The translations under genes were made by a program, and so were the position numbers. DNA of 64,000 nucleotides. Source: Candidatus Latescibacterota bacterium (GTDB taxonomy: Bacteria > Latescibacterota > UBA2968 > UBA8231). This document shows positions 16,161-24,111 of the stretch, piece after piece (position 1 is the stretch's first letter; every line of letters starts with the position of its first letter). The notes under the pieces are model-generated. The model saw nothing but the letters and a program-made list of their open reading frames with translations. It was not told the origin of the DNA and did not search any database. The DNA is taken from assembly GCA_022827835.1 (NCBI GenBank), contig JAJEIO010000056.1:124001-188000 (forward strand), in the 5' to 3' direction.

Positions 16161-17450
16161 CGCCGGATCGGCCGGGGTGTTGGAGTTGTTTAAGCGCTCT
16201 TGGTCGGCGTAGGGATAGAAATCGCGATTGCGTTCAAACATATTGGCCGAAGGGCCGGGTTGCCCCAAGCGCCGGCTGTCTTCCCAGCCGGTGCCATGAA
16301 GAAAAAGTTCCGCCCGCCGCTGGCGAAAAATTTCGTCCAATACCGCTTCGACCGACTGTGAGCCGCTGTACGGCGGCAGCGACGCTCCCACGCCATAGGG
16401 ATCGTCTGCGGGGGCTTTGGTGCGCACGGCGTCGATTTCAGCGATGGCTGCGTCGATGTTGCCCAACATGGCGTGGACCTCGGCGCGCGTCAGGGTCATT
16501 TCCCCGGGCAGATAGGCCGGAATAGGCGACGTGGCCGAGTGCCAAAAACCGGCCAAATCCTCAATGGGAAATTCGTTGGGGTTGCTGGTCCGCTCGCTCG
16601 GCGCGGTGTAAAAGGCCAGCCGCGCATCGCCGCTTTCGGTGCTGCTCAGGCCAAAGTGGTCGCGCGGGGCGTAGTCGTCCGCCACGACGACTTGCGAGTA
16701 CAAGGGATTCTCGTTTTCCGCGTCGTATGTATAGACTGAGGTCGCTGTCGGATCGACGGCATCGGCGTCGTCGAGTGCCGCTTGGTAGTTGCCGCTAAAC
16801 AAGTGGTAGCGCGCTCGATAGGCGCGTATGGTGTTGAGCAGATCAAACCCCTCGCCCAAGATGTCCGCATTGAATTCGTCAGATGGTGGCGTGGAAGTGG
16901 CGGTTTCGAGGGCGCGGTCCAACGAGCGAATTGCTGCGGCGAAAAGCTCTTCACGCGGCCTAAACGGCGCTTGTCCATCAGCCTGCACGTCTAGGGGTGC
17001 ATGGGCAAAAGCCTGCGCGACGAACCCCAAGCACTTGGCTTTGTACAGGTGCGCCAGTGCCACAATGCCGCTGCGCGTTCCCGCGGCCAGCGGCACCTCG
17101 GGTGCGTTAGCGATCAAGTCGTTGGCCATGCCAATGACGCGATAGGAGCGGGACCAAATGCTGCCGATGGCGCTGTTGGAACCCGACAGCGCCGCGAGTC
17201 CGTCTTCTAGTTCGATGAGATTGGAAAATGTCGTATTAGCTGCTAGCTCGCGGCTGGTGATGGCTGGATGGCGCACGTACGCATCGACGTTGTTGCTGGC
17301 GTAGCTGCGCTGCATCCCAATGGCCAGCGCTTTAATGCCGTCGCTGGTGGTCAACACCTGCTCTTCGAACGCTTGGTTGGGATTGGCTACGTCCAAATCG
17401 CAACCCCAGAGCAGCCCACCTATAAGTAACCAGCAAAAAGTCGCTTTCAT
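16155..17450 (-). CDS. SusD/RagB-family outer-membrane lipoprotein
   Basis: 431 residues from ATG 17450; the longer open frame to 17567 overlaps susC and lacks a signal. The signal MKATFCWLLIGGLLWGC ends in a lipobox, so it should sit on the cell surface as the lid of a SusC transporter. The fold's usual features are present: an N-terminal NPNQAF stretch, TPR-like helices (ARYHLFSGNYQAALDDADAV), LTRAEVHAMLGNIDAAI and the C-terminal IFRQRRAELFLHGTGWEDSRRLG region. It binds an oligosaccharide or peptide in relatives; the ligand here is unknown. The gene starts 22 bases after susC. The protein is at the short end for the family. Confidence 0.88.
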   Translation of the reverse strand: MKATFCWLLIGGLLWGCDLDVANPNQAFEEQVLTTSDGIKALAIGMQRSYASNNVDAYVRHPAITSRELAANTTFSNLIELEDGLAALSGSNSAIGSIWSRSYRVIGMANDLIANAPEVPLAAGTRSGIVALAHLYKAKCLGFVAQAFAHAPLDVQADGQAPFRPREELFAAAIRSLDRALETATSTPPSDEFNADILGEGFDLLNTIRAYRARYHLFSGNYQAALDDADAVDPTATSVYTYDAENENPLYSQVVVADDYAPRDHFGLSSTESGDARLAFYTAPSERTSNPNEFPIEDLAGFWHSATSPIPAYLPGEMTLTRAEVHAMLGNIDAAIAEIDAVRTKAPADDPYGVGASLPPYSGSQSVEAVLDEIFRQRRAELFLHGTGWEDSRRLGQPGPSANMFERNRDFYPYADQERLNNSNTPADPAQ

Positions 17451-17472
17451 CGCCTTGTTTGTCCTCGGTTGC

Positions 17473-20376
17473 TCAGTAGTGCAGGCTGAGGCGCATGGAG
17501 AAACTGCGCGGAATGGGCACTTCGACAAAGTCAAAGCCGCGCACGGCCGTGCGCTGGCCTGCGACATTGGTTTCTGGGTCGTAGCCGCTGTAGTTGTCGA
17601 GGGAAAACAAATTGCGCCCCACTAAGCTCAACTGAACGCTGCTGCTGCCCAAAAACGCAGGCTGCCAGCGATACGACGCAGATAACTCGCGGAGCTTTAC
17701 AAAGGAGCCGTCTTCGATCCAGTGTTCAAAGATGCGGAAGACTCGTCCATTGTAGCCGGCCGGCAGCTCGCCGTTTAATTCGCGTTCGTAGTCTGTCAAT
17801 ACGCCAAACGAACCAAGGGCTGCCAAGCGCCGGGTAAAGTTAAACACATCGCCCCCGACGACCGCGTCCAATTGGGCGCGCACCGACCAGCGCCGCCCTA
17901 CGGCGAACTCGTTGATCCAGGAAGCGGTAAAATCCGGGTTGGGGTCGCCGATGATTTTGCGCTCGGCCGCTCGCATGGGGAGGCCGTCTTCGTCGAGGGC
18001 GATGTGGCCGTTGGCATCGCGGGCGAAGGCCATGCTAAAGAATACGCCGAGGGGGTTGCCGTTGATGGCCGAGACTTGCGAAAACGAATCGGGCAGGATC
18101 AAGCGCTCGCCTTCGATGCCATTGACGCGGTTTTTGTTGGTCGCATACGTCAGGGTCGATTCCCAGCGGAGATAGGGACGCGCCAGCGGAATGATGCGCA
18201 CGAGCAACTCCCACCCCTTGTTGCTCATGGTGCCGACATTTTGCAACACCCGCGCATGGCCGGTGGATGGGGACAACGTGCGCATCAACAATAAGTCGTC
18301 GATGTGCTGGTCGTAATACGTGAGTTCCACGCCGAGGCGATTGGACCAAAAACCAACATCTGCGCCGACTTCGATTTCTCGCTGGCGCTCGGGTTTGATC
18401 GCCCCGCCGAGTTGGGTGCTGGGGACGAGGCCGGGGCGGCCGTTGTACGAGGTGGCATTGTAATTGGTAAAGCGAGCAAATGGGCCAATGGCAGTTTGAC
18501 CGCCGGACATGCCAATGGAAGCGCGGAGTTTGAAGTCGGCAAACACGTCGTCTAGGGCGCTGTTTTGCCAGAACCCGGCCCTTGAAATGAGATAGGCCGC
18601 GCCGGCCTTTGGATAAAATTGCCAGCGCTGGTCTTGGCCATAGACCGAAGAGGCATCGACGCGGGCCGCGCCGGTGACAAACAGTTGATCGAAAAACGCC
18701 ACAGTTTGCTGCACAAAGCCGCCGTACAGGGCCTTCTCGCTCCTGAATTCGCTGGCCACAACGGTCGCCCCGCTCGACACGGTTTGGGCGACTGGACTCA
18801 GGTCCTTGCCCTCCGCGCTAAAGGTTGCTCCCTTTTCGTATTGCAGGGTTCCGCCGACGAGCGTGGTCGATTGCACGTGGGGTGCTATGTCCTGCTGGTA
18901 GCGGACGTGGAGGTCGTTGTTGAGCTGGAGAAAGTCGAATTCAGCGCGGCGCGCAAAGCCATTAGCCAAGCCCGGCGCAGAGGTCCCGGCCGGGATAAAG
19001 GCAAGGGCCGTTTGATCGTAGGTGTCAAGCCCCAACGTATAGTCGATGCTCAGGTGAGATAGCGGGGCGAGATCGAGGCGGGCATAGCCTATATAGCGAG
19101 AGACTTCTTGCGTAAAATCGTAGCGGTTGATGACTTCTAACGGATTGGCGAGAACGCCTTCATTGGGGTACGCGCCGGTTGTGGGATCGGGCGTGAGGTC
19201 GTAGGTATTGGGGCCGAAAATAAAACCGGTCAGCGCCCCGTAGTTTGAGTTTAAGCCGCCGTTGGGAATGTCGTTGCTGTTGCTAAATGTGAAATGGCCG
19301 CCCACGGACAACGCAGCCCAAGGCGACAAGTCCTGATCGATGCGCATGCGTCCCCCCATGCGCTGAAACGAGCTATTGGCAACCACGCCTTGATCGGCTA
19401 GGTAGGATCCCGAGGCAAAGTAGCGGGTGCTGCCGGCTCCGCCTAATAGCGAGACGTAGTGCTCAGTGCCGGCGGCGCGGCGAAAAATGAAATCCTGGTG
19501 ATCGAAGCGCTGCACGTCCGAGCCATCAGGATTTTTGTCGCCGTTGTTGTCAACCGGGGCCTTGTTGACCGCCAGCGTTTTGCGGACTTGGGCAGTTGAA
19601 AAACGAGCCGTGTAGGTGAGCTGCGGCTTGCCCAGCGCGCCGCGCTTGGTAAAGATCTGCACGACGCCGTTGTTGGCGCGCGAGCCGTACAGGGCGGCCG
19701 CGGCCGCGCCTTTGACGACCTCAACGCGCTCTACGTCGTTGGGGTTGAGATCGCCGAGGCGATTTTGTGCCCCGCCGCCGAGGCGGATCAGTTCGGGCGA
19801 ACTGTTGTTGACAACTACGCCATCTACCACGTAGAGCGGATCGGCGTCGCCCAACACTGTACTCGTGCCGCGCAAGCGGACGGTCGCGCCGCCGGCCGGA
19901 TTGCCCGAATTTTGCTGCACGAGCGCACCGGCCAATTTGCCGCTCAGGGCTTTGTCGAGAGCCGAGGTGCCAGCCGTTGCCAATTGCCGGGCGCTAACAG
20001 TGGAGATGGCATGGCCCAGTTGCTTTCTGCTGGCGGCCGCGGAAAGGCCGGTGACGACGATTTCGTCCAATTGCAAGGCATCCACGGCAAGCTGAAAAAC
20101 AACGGTCGTCGAGCCGTCGTTTTGGCGGATGGTGCGTTGCGCGGATTGGTACCCCACAAACCGCGCTTCGAGTAGGACTTCCGCCTCTGGCAACGGCAGG
20201 ACGAGGGCGAACTGGCCGTCGGTATCGGCAGTGGTGCCGATAGTTGTCCCAACGACGCCAATGCTGGCACCCGGCAGCGGCTCGCCGCGTTCATCGGTGA
20301 CTGCCCCTGTAATGGTGAGTTGGGCAAAAGCCGCCGTGGGGATGCCGAACCAAAGAAGAACTGCGAATAGGCGCAC
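17473..20376 (-). CDS. SusC/RagA-type TonB-dependent outer-membrane transporter
   Basis: 967 residues. A signal peptide of about 18 residues is followed by a carboxypeptidase-regulatory-like Ig domain (TITGAVTDERGEPLPGASI), then the plug (DEIVVTGLSA, VRLRGTSTVLGDADPLYVVD) and a 22-strand-type barrel ending in an aromatic-rich SFSMRLSLHY. With the downstream SusD it forms a TonB-driven uptake pair. No glycoside hydrolase or regulator of a polysaccharide locus lies beside it, so the substrate is open. The start codon lies only five bases after the dnaK stop, an unusual neighbour that implies readthrough transcription from dnaK. Confidence 0.92.
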   Translation of the reverse strand: MRLFAVLLWFGIPTAAFAQLTITGAVTDERGEPLPGASIGVVGTTIGTTADTDGQFALVLPLPEAEVLLEARFVGYQSAQRTIRQNDGSTTVVFQLAVDALQLDEIVVTGLSAAASRKQLGHAISTVSARQLATAGTSALDKALSGKLAGALVQQNSGNPAGGATVRLRGTSTVLGDADPLYVVDGVVVNNSSPELIRLGGGAQNRLGDLNPNDVERVEVVKGAAAAALYGSRANNGVVQIFTKRGALGKPQLTYTARFSTAQVRKTLAVNKAPVDNNGDKNPDGSDVQRFDHQDFIFRRAAGTEHYVSLLGGAGSTRYFASGSYLADQGVVANSSFQRMGGRMRIDQDLSPWAALSVGGHFTFSNSNDIPNGGLNSNYGALTGFIFGPNTYDLTPDPTTGAYPNEGVLANPLEVINRYDFTQEVSRYIGYARLDLAPLSHLSIDYTLGLDTYDQTALAFIPAGTSAPGLANGFARRAEFDFLQLNNDLHVRYQQDIAPHVQSTTLVGGTLQYEKGATFSAEGKDLSPVAQTVSSGATVVASEFRSEKALYGGFVQQTVAFFDQLFVTGAARVDASSVYGQDQRWQFYPKAGAAYLISRAGFWQNSALDDVFADFKLRASIGMSGGQTAIGPFARFTNYNATSYNGRPGLVPSTQLGGAIKPERQREIEVGADVGFWSNRLGVELTYYDQHIDDLLLMRTLSPSTGHARVLQNVGTMSNKGWELLVRIIPLARPYLRWESTLTYATNKNRVNGIEGERLILPDSFSQVSAINGNPLGVFFSMAFARDANGHIALDEDGLPMRAAERKIIGDPNPDFTASWINEFAVGRRWSVRAQLDAVVGGDVFNFTRRLAALGSFGVLTDYERELNGELPAGYNGRVFRIFEHWIEDGSFVKLRELSASYRWQPAFLGSSSVQLSLVGRNLFSLDNYSGYDPETNVAGQRTAVRGFDFVEVPIPRSFSMRLSLHY

Positions 20377-20381
20377 GATCC

Positions 20382-22304
20382 CTACTTCTTATCCTCGTCC
20401 ACGACCTTGAAGTCCGCATCGACCGGCTCCGTATCCCCGCCCCCTTGCGGCGGCTGATCGGCGGGACCTTCCGGCGCTGGCTCGCCTTGGGCCTGTTGGG
20501 CTTGGGCGTCCTTGTACATTTCCTCGGCCAGCTTGTGCGACGCCTGTTGCAGCGTGGTCATGGCCTGCGCGATGGCCTCGTCGTCCGTGCCTTCGAGCGC
20601 TTGCTTGAGCGCGGCGACGGCGTCCTCAACGCCTTTCTTGTCGGCGTCGGTTAGCTTGTCGCCGTAGTCGGCTAGGGATTTTTCCGTCGCGTAAATGAGT
20701 TGATCGGCCTCGTTGCGGCGATCGACGGCTTCGCGGCGCTGTTTGTCCTCATCGGCGTGGGCCTCGGCGTCCTTCTGCATGGAGTCGATTTCCTCTTGGC
20801 TCAAGCCCGAGGACGACTCAATGCGGATGGATTGCTCCTTGTTGGTGCCCTTGTCCTTGGCCGCGACGTTGAGGATGCCGTTGGCGTCAATGTCAAAGGT
20901 CACCTCGACCTGAGGCATGCCGCGCGGGGCCGGGGGAATGCCGTCGAGGTGGAAGCGGCCGAGGGTGCGGTTGTCGTTGGCAAACTCGCGCTCGCCTTGC
21001 AGCACGTGGACCTCCACAGAGGGCTGGTTGTCCGAGGCCGTGGAAAAAATTTGGCTCTTCTTGGTGGGGATGGTGGTGTTGCGGTCGATCAGCCGCGTCA
21101 TCACTCCGCCCATGGTCTCGATGCCCAGCGAGAGCGGCGTGACGTCGAGCAGCAAGATGTCGTCGACGTCGCCAGCGAGCACGCCGGCTTGGATGGCCGC
21201 GCCCAAGGCCACGACTTCGTCGGGATTGACGCTGCGGTTTGGCTCTTTGTTGAAGAGGGCTTGGATGGTCTCTTGGATTTTGGGGATGCGCGTCGAGCCG
21301 CCGACCAAAATCACTTGGTCGATGTCGCTGGCTTGCAATTCGGCGTCGGCAAGGGCCTGCTGACAGGGGGCCTTGGTGCGTTCGATTAGGTCGTCAACTA
21401 GGCGCTCAAACTGGGCGCGGGACAGACTGGTTTGCAAGTGCTTTGGACCCGTTTGATCGGCGGTGATAAACGGCAGGTTGATCTCGGTCGCAGTGGCGGA
21501 AGACAGCTCGATTTTGGCTTTTTCAGCCGCTTCCTTGAGCCGTTGCAGGGCCATGGGATCGCGGCGCAGGTCGATGCCTTCGTTCTTTTCAAAATCCTCC
21601 GCGAGCCAGTCAATGATCTTCTGGTCGAAGTCGTCGCCGCCGAGGTGGGTGTCGCCGTTGGTGGATTTGACCTCGAAAACGCCGTCGCCTAGTTCGAGGA
21701 TGGAAATGTCGAAGGTGCCGCCGCCGAGGTCGTACACGGCGATCTGCTCGTTGGTGCCGCCCTTGTCCAAGCCGTAAGCCAGCGCTGCGGCGGTCGGCTC
21801 GTTGACGATGCGCAAGACCTCCAGGCCGGCGATAGTGCCCGCGTCCTTGGTAGCTTGGCGTTGGGAGTCGTTGAAATAGGCCGGGACGGTGACGACGGCT
21901 TGTTTTATTTCTTCGCCCAAATAGTCTTCGGCCGTCTGCTTCATCTTTTGCAAGATCATGGCCGAGATTTCCGGCGGCGTGTGTTCCTTGCCGTCGATTT
22001 TGGCCACGGCCATGTCGCGGCTACTTGAGGCCACTTCGTAGGGAACTTCGCTTATTTCGTTGGACACTTCGCCGTAGCGGCGGCCCATGAAGCGCTTGAT
22101 CGAATAGACCGTGTTCTGCGGGTTGGTGACGGCTTGGCGCTTGGCGGTTTGGCCGACGAGGCGCTCACCTTCTTTGGTGAAGGCGACCATGGAGGGCGTG
22201 GTGCGGCCCCCTTCGGAATTGGCGATGACCTCCGCGTCTTGGCCTTCGATGACGGCCACGCACGAGTTGGTGGTGCCTAAGTCAATGCCGATGACTTTAG
22301 CCAT
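20382..22304 (-). CDS. dnaK: Chaperone DnaK (Hsp70)
   Basis: 640 residues, full length. The ATPase domain starts IGIDLGTTNSCVAV and contains VYDLGGGTFDISIL and the family signature VILVGGSTRIPKIQ. The linker DVTPLSLGIETMGG leads into the substrate domain and a Gln/Ala/Pro-rich tail ending in DADFKVVDEDKK. It folds proteins with DnaJ and GrpE, neither of which is in the window. GAAAGGA precedes the ATG. No CIRCE or sigma-32 site was seen; instead a truncated copy of the gene at 23877 abuts the ribosome-binding site. The 3' end has an echo at 16097. Confidence 0.97.
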   Translation of the reverse strand: MAKVIGIDLGTTNSCVAVIEGQDAEVIANSEGGRTTPSMVAFTKEGERLVGQTAKRQAVTNPQNTVYSIKRFMGRRYGEVSNEISEVPYEVASSSRDMAVAKIDGKEHTPPEISAMILQKMKQTAEDYLGEEIKQAVVTVPAYFNDSQRQATKDAGTIAGLEVLRIVNEPTAAALAYGLDKGGTNEQIAVYDLGGGTFDISILELGDGVFEVKSTNGDTHLGGDDFDQKIIDWLAEDFEKNEGIDLRRDPMALQRLKEAAEKAKIELSSATATEINLPFITADQTGPKHLQTSLSRAQFERLVDDLIERTKAPCQQALADAELQASDIDQVILVGGSTRIPKIQETIQALFNKEPNRSVNPDEVVALGAAIQAGVLAGDVDDILLLDVTPLSLGIETMGGVMTRLIDRNTTIPTKKSQIFSTASDNQPSVEVHVLQGEREFANDNRTLGRFHLDGIPPAPRGMPQVEVTFDIDANGILNVAAKDKGTNKEQSIRIESSSGLSQEEIDSMQKDAEAHADEDKQRREAVDRRNEADQLIYATEKSLADYGDKLTDADKKGVEDAVAALKQALEGTDDEAIAQAMTTLQQASHKLAEEMYKDAQAQQAQGEPAPEGPADQPPQGGGDTEPVDADFKVVDEDKK

Positions 22305-22318
22305 TGTTTTTTTCCTTT

Positions 22319-22390
22319 CGAGAATTGGCGATCCGCTTCTTCTTCGTTGGGATCGGTGGTTAGAATGAGGGTGAATTCATGTGGTTTCAT
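22319..22390 (-). pseudogene. Truncated copy of the gene at 23617-23877
   Basis: ATG 22390 begins a frame reading MKPHEFTLILTTDPNEEEAD, which matches the start of the 86-residue protein (MRVHEFTLILTADPNEAESD); about 84% of the bases agree over 60. After 24 codons it runs into the ribosome-binding site of dnaK. Between the end of the 22410 gene and this ATG is an eight-codon frame whose ATG and stop each overlap their neighbours (ATGA/TATGA). That suggests a further lost gene of a repeated cassette. Confidence 0.6.
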
Positions 22391-22409
22391 AGGGCGTTCC
22401 ACTGCTCGT

Positions 22410-23174
22410 TCATGCTGCTAGTTCCTTCATTACCGCCTCGCGCTGGCTCCACATGATCGGCTTTACATCATAGCTTCGCAGCGCTTCTAGCGTGTCCAGA
22501 GGTACTGTTTGTGTCGAGTCGTTTAGCAGCGCATAGGCACGCGATTCGGGAGTGCGGATTTCCTTCGTGTCAACCCATGCGAGAACCACAGTCTGAGCGG
22601 TGGCGCGATTGGGCCGATTGATCGTCTGAATGATGCGCTCTGGTTGTTGCCGCGACTTCGGAATTACGAGATCGAACAGGTGGTCGTAGCCGGTCGTTCC
22701 GGTGAACTTCACTTTGGGCGTGTGCCTAATGTCATTGGCATCGAGCCAAGTAACCACATCCTCGTAAAACAGACTCGTCACCACAGGAACAGCCAGATAG
22801 AACATATCATTAACGGCGAGCATGGCCTGCACGAGGTTGTGTTTGCGCGAAGCAAAGTTCTCCGCCGAGGCATGGATCTGCAACGCCTTGCCATCTTGCT
22901 TCACGCCAAAACCATTAAGCGTCATCTTGAGAAGTGCTTGTCGCTTGCGGCTGTCGAGCTTGCAGCCGCTTTGCTGCAAGTCATCTATAGTGTACCCATC
23001 GTCCGTTAGTAAGAATCCTCCGTTGGTCTTCTTGACGTATATCTGCACATAGTCGTTGTGGCGATCGAGGTAGGGCGTTGTGATTTCGACCCATTGGTCC
23101 AATTGGTGTAGTTCTGTCTTGTCCTTGAGCCAAGCATAATAGGTAGTGAGCAGATTCTGAATGTCTTGAATCAT
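22410..23174 (-). CDS. DUF1828/DUF1829 domain protein
   Basis: 254 residues. The N-terminal domain holds the DUF1828 pattern: ITTPYLDRHNDYVQIYV, GFLLTDDGYTIDDLQQSG, CKLDSRKRQALL, LNGFGV. The second half (FYEDVVTWLDANDI to the end) fits DUF1829. No biochemical function is established for these domains, which are often found in mobile and defence-like neighbourhoods. It is the last of three overlapping genes; its ATG overlaps the stop of the preceding gene by 4 bases. Confidence 0.75.
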   Translation of the reverse strand: MIQDIQNLLTTYYAWLKDKTELHQLDQWVEITTPYLDRHNDYVQIYVKKTNGGFLLTDDGYTIDDLQQSGCKLDSRKRQALLKMTLNGFGVKQDGKALQIHASAENFASRKHNLVQAMLAVNDMFYLAVPVVTSLFYEDVVTWLDANDIRHTPKVKFTGTTGYDHLFDLVIPKSRQQPERIIQTINRPNRATAQTVVLAWVDTKEIRTPESRAYALLNDSTQTVPLDTLEALRSYDVKPIMWSQREAVMKELAA

Positions 23175-23617
23175 GCGAGCCCCCGGTTGATATAGGGCGG
23201 TTGCGTGATGTTACAGAACCGCAGGAAGTCTTCAAATGCCATCCACACGTCGTCGGTTGTGCGGAACTGATCTGCTGGAACAGGTATAGCCCACCTGTCG
23301 CCGTAGTCTTCACGGTAAACGTGCAGGTGGGGCACTGGTATCTCTTCGCCGTCTGGGTTGCGATGCGTAGCACCGCCCAAATCGAGACGGACGAGTACGA
23401 CGACTTGCCTGCCTCGCGTCTGCATCTTGACCTTTTGCAGATTGATGCGGCCGCGACTCAGATCGAGCAGGAATCGTTCTCGTTTGTCGGCGGACTGAAG
23501 CGGCAGGACTTTGGATTCGCCGCCCACCGGAAAGTCGGTCTGCTCATCTGTTACGCGGTGTTTTTCCATCGCGATTAAGGCGTTTGCATCTGCTTGAGTC
23601 AGGTTGATGTTTGCCAC
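23171..23617 (-). CDS. DUF6978-like protein
   Basis: 148 residues starting at GTG 23617, whose first base is the last base of the previous stop. It begins NLTQADANALIAMEKHR and contains LLDLSRGRINLQKVKMQTR, VVLVRLDLGG, then PHLHVYREDYGDRWAIPVP, consistent with the family I know as DUF6978. A His/Arg/Asp-rich strand region may be a binding site, but no catalytic set is evident. It is always seen next to a DUF1828-like partner in this kind of cassette, as here. Confidence 0.6.
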   Translation of the reverse strand: MANINLTQADANALIAMEKHRVTDEQTDFPVGGESKVLPLQSADKRERFLLDLSRGRINLQKVKMQTRGRQVVVLVRLDLGGATHRNPDGEEIPVPHLHVYREDYGDRWAIPVPADQFRTTDDVWMAFEDFLRFCNITQPPYINRGLA

Positions 23618-23877
23618 TACGCAATCGCGCTCGGTTTTGTGGTGAAAACTTGTAGCGGTCCAATTTTCACACGGACCACATCAAAGCCTGCTTTTCTGAC
23701 CTGCGCCAGCGCAGACCCGATGGCTTCCTCCAATGACGGGGCTTCTCGGTGAAAGTGAACCTGCGGCACACCAGCCATCGAGACAAGCGTACCATCATTG
23801 AAGATGCTGTAGAGTCGATCCGATTCTGCTTCGTTGGGATCGGCTGTTAAAATGAGTGTGAATTCATGCACTCTCAT
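23617..23877 (-). CDS. Small alpha/beta protein, first gene of the DUF1828 cassette
   Basis: 86 residues: a beta strand (HEFTLILTADP), a helix and a second strand (SNDG/LVSMAGVPQVHFHREA type), then a helix (SLEEAIGSALAQVRKAGF) and a last strand (VVRVKIGPLQVF). This two-layer pattern belongs to a common family of small proteins found in TA-like or regulator-linked pairs, without known activity. A truncated second copy lies at 22319. Upstream is a 230-base AT-rich gap that should hold its promoter. Confidence 0.55.
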   Translation of the reverse strand: MRVHEFTLILTADPNEAESDRLYSIFNDGTLVSMAGVPQVHFHREAPSLEEAIGSALAQVRKAGFDVVRVKIGPLQVFTTKPSAIA

Positions 23878-24060
23878 GGTAAGTTATTTTTATCTATTCC
23901 TTCCATAATAAAGCAAGATGTATGCCGCGATTTACCAAATGTAAATAACATATTGTTTTTACAATGAAATACGTCAATAAATGAGCAATTCGCAAATCGG
24001 CTTATGGCGACACGATGGCAGCAATTCGTGCTATCATGTCATTCATTTGCAAGCGGCACA
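23878..24060. other. AT-rich intergenic region between divergent genes
   Basis: Markedly AT-rich stretch with several short A/T runs separating the minus-strand cassette from uvrB. On the minus strand TTTACA followed after 17 bases by TACATC could be a promoter for the cassette. I see no RNA gene or open frame. Confidence 0.4.
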
Positions 24061-24089
24061 TTGACAGGGTGCTGCCATCCGGCTAGATT
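24061..24089 (+). promoter_or_regulatory. Promoter of uvrB
   Basis: TTGACA (24061-24066), a 17-base spacer and TAGATT (24084-24089), with the uvrB ATG at 24112 and AAGGAG in between. Perfect -35 and a four-of-six -10. No LexA-type box was recognised. Confidence 0.7.
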
Positions 24090-24111
24090 GGCCGCTAGCT
24101 AAGGAGAATAT

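Noticed and set aside
20700..21389. 229-codon open frame opposite dnaK
   Set aside because: Shadow of a highly conserved gene.
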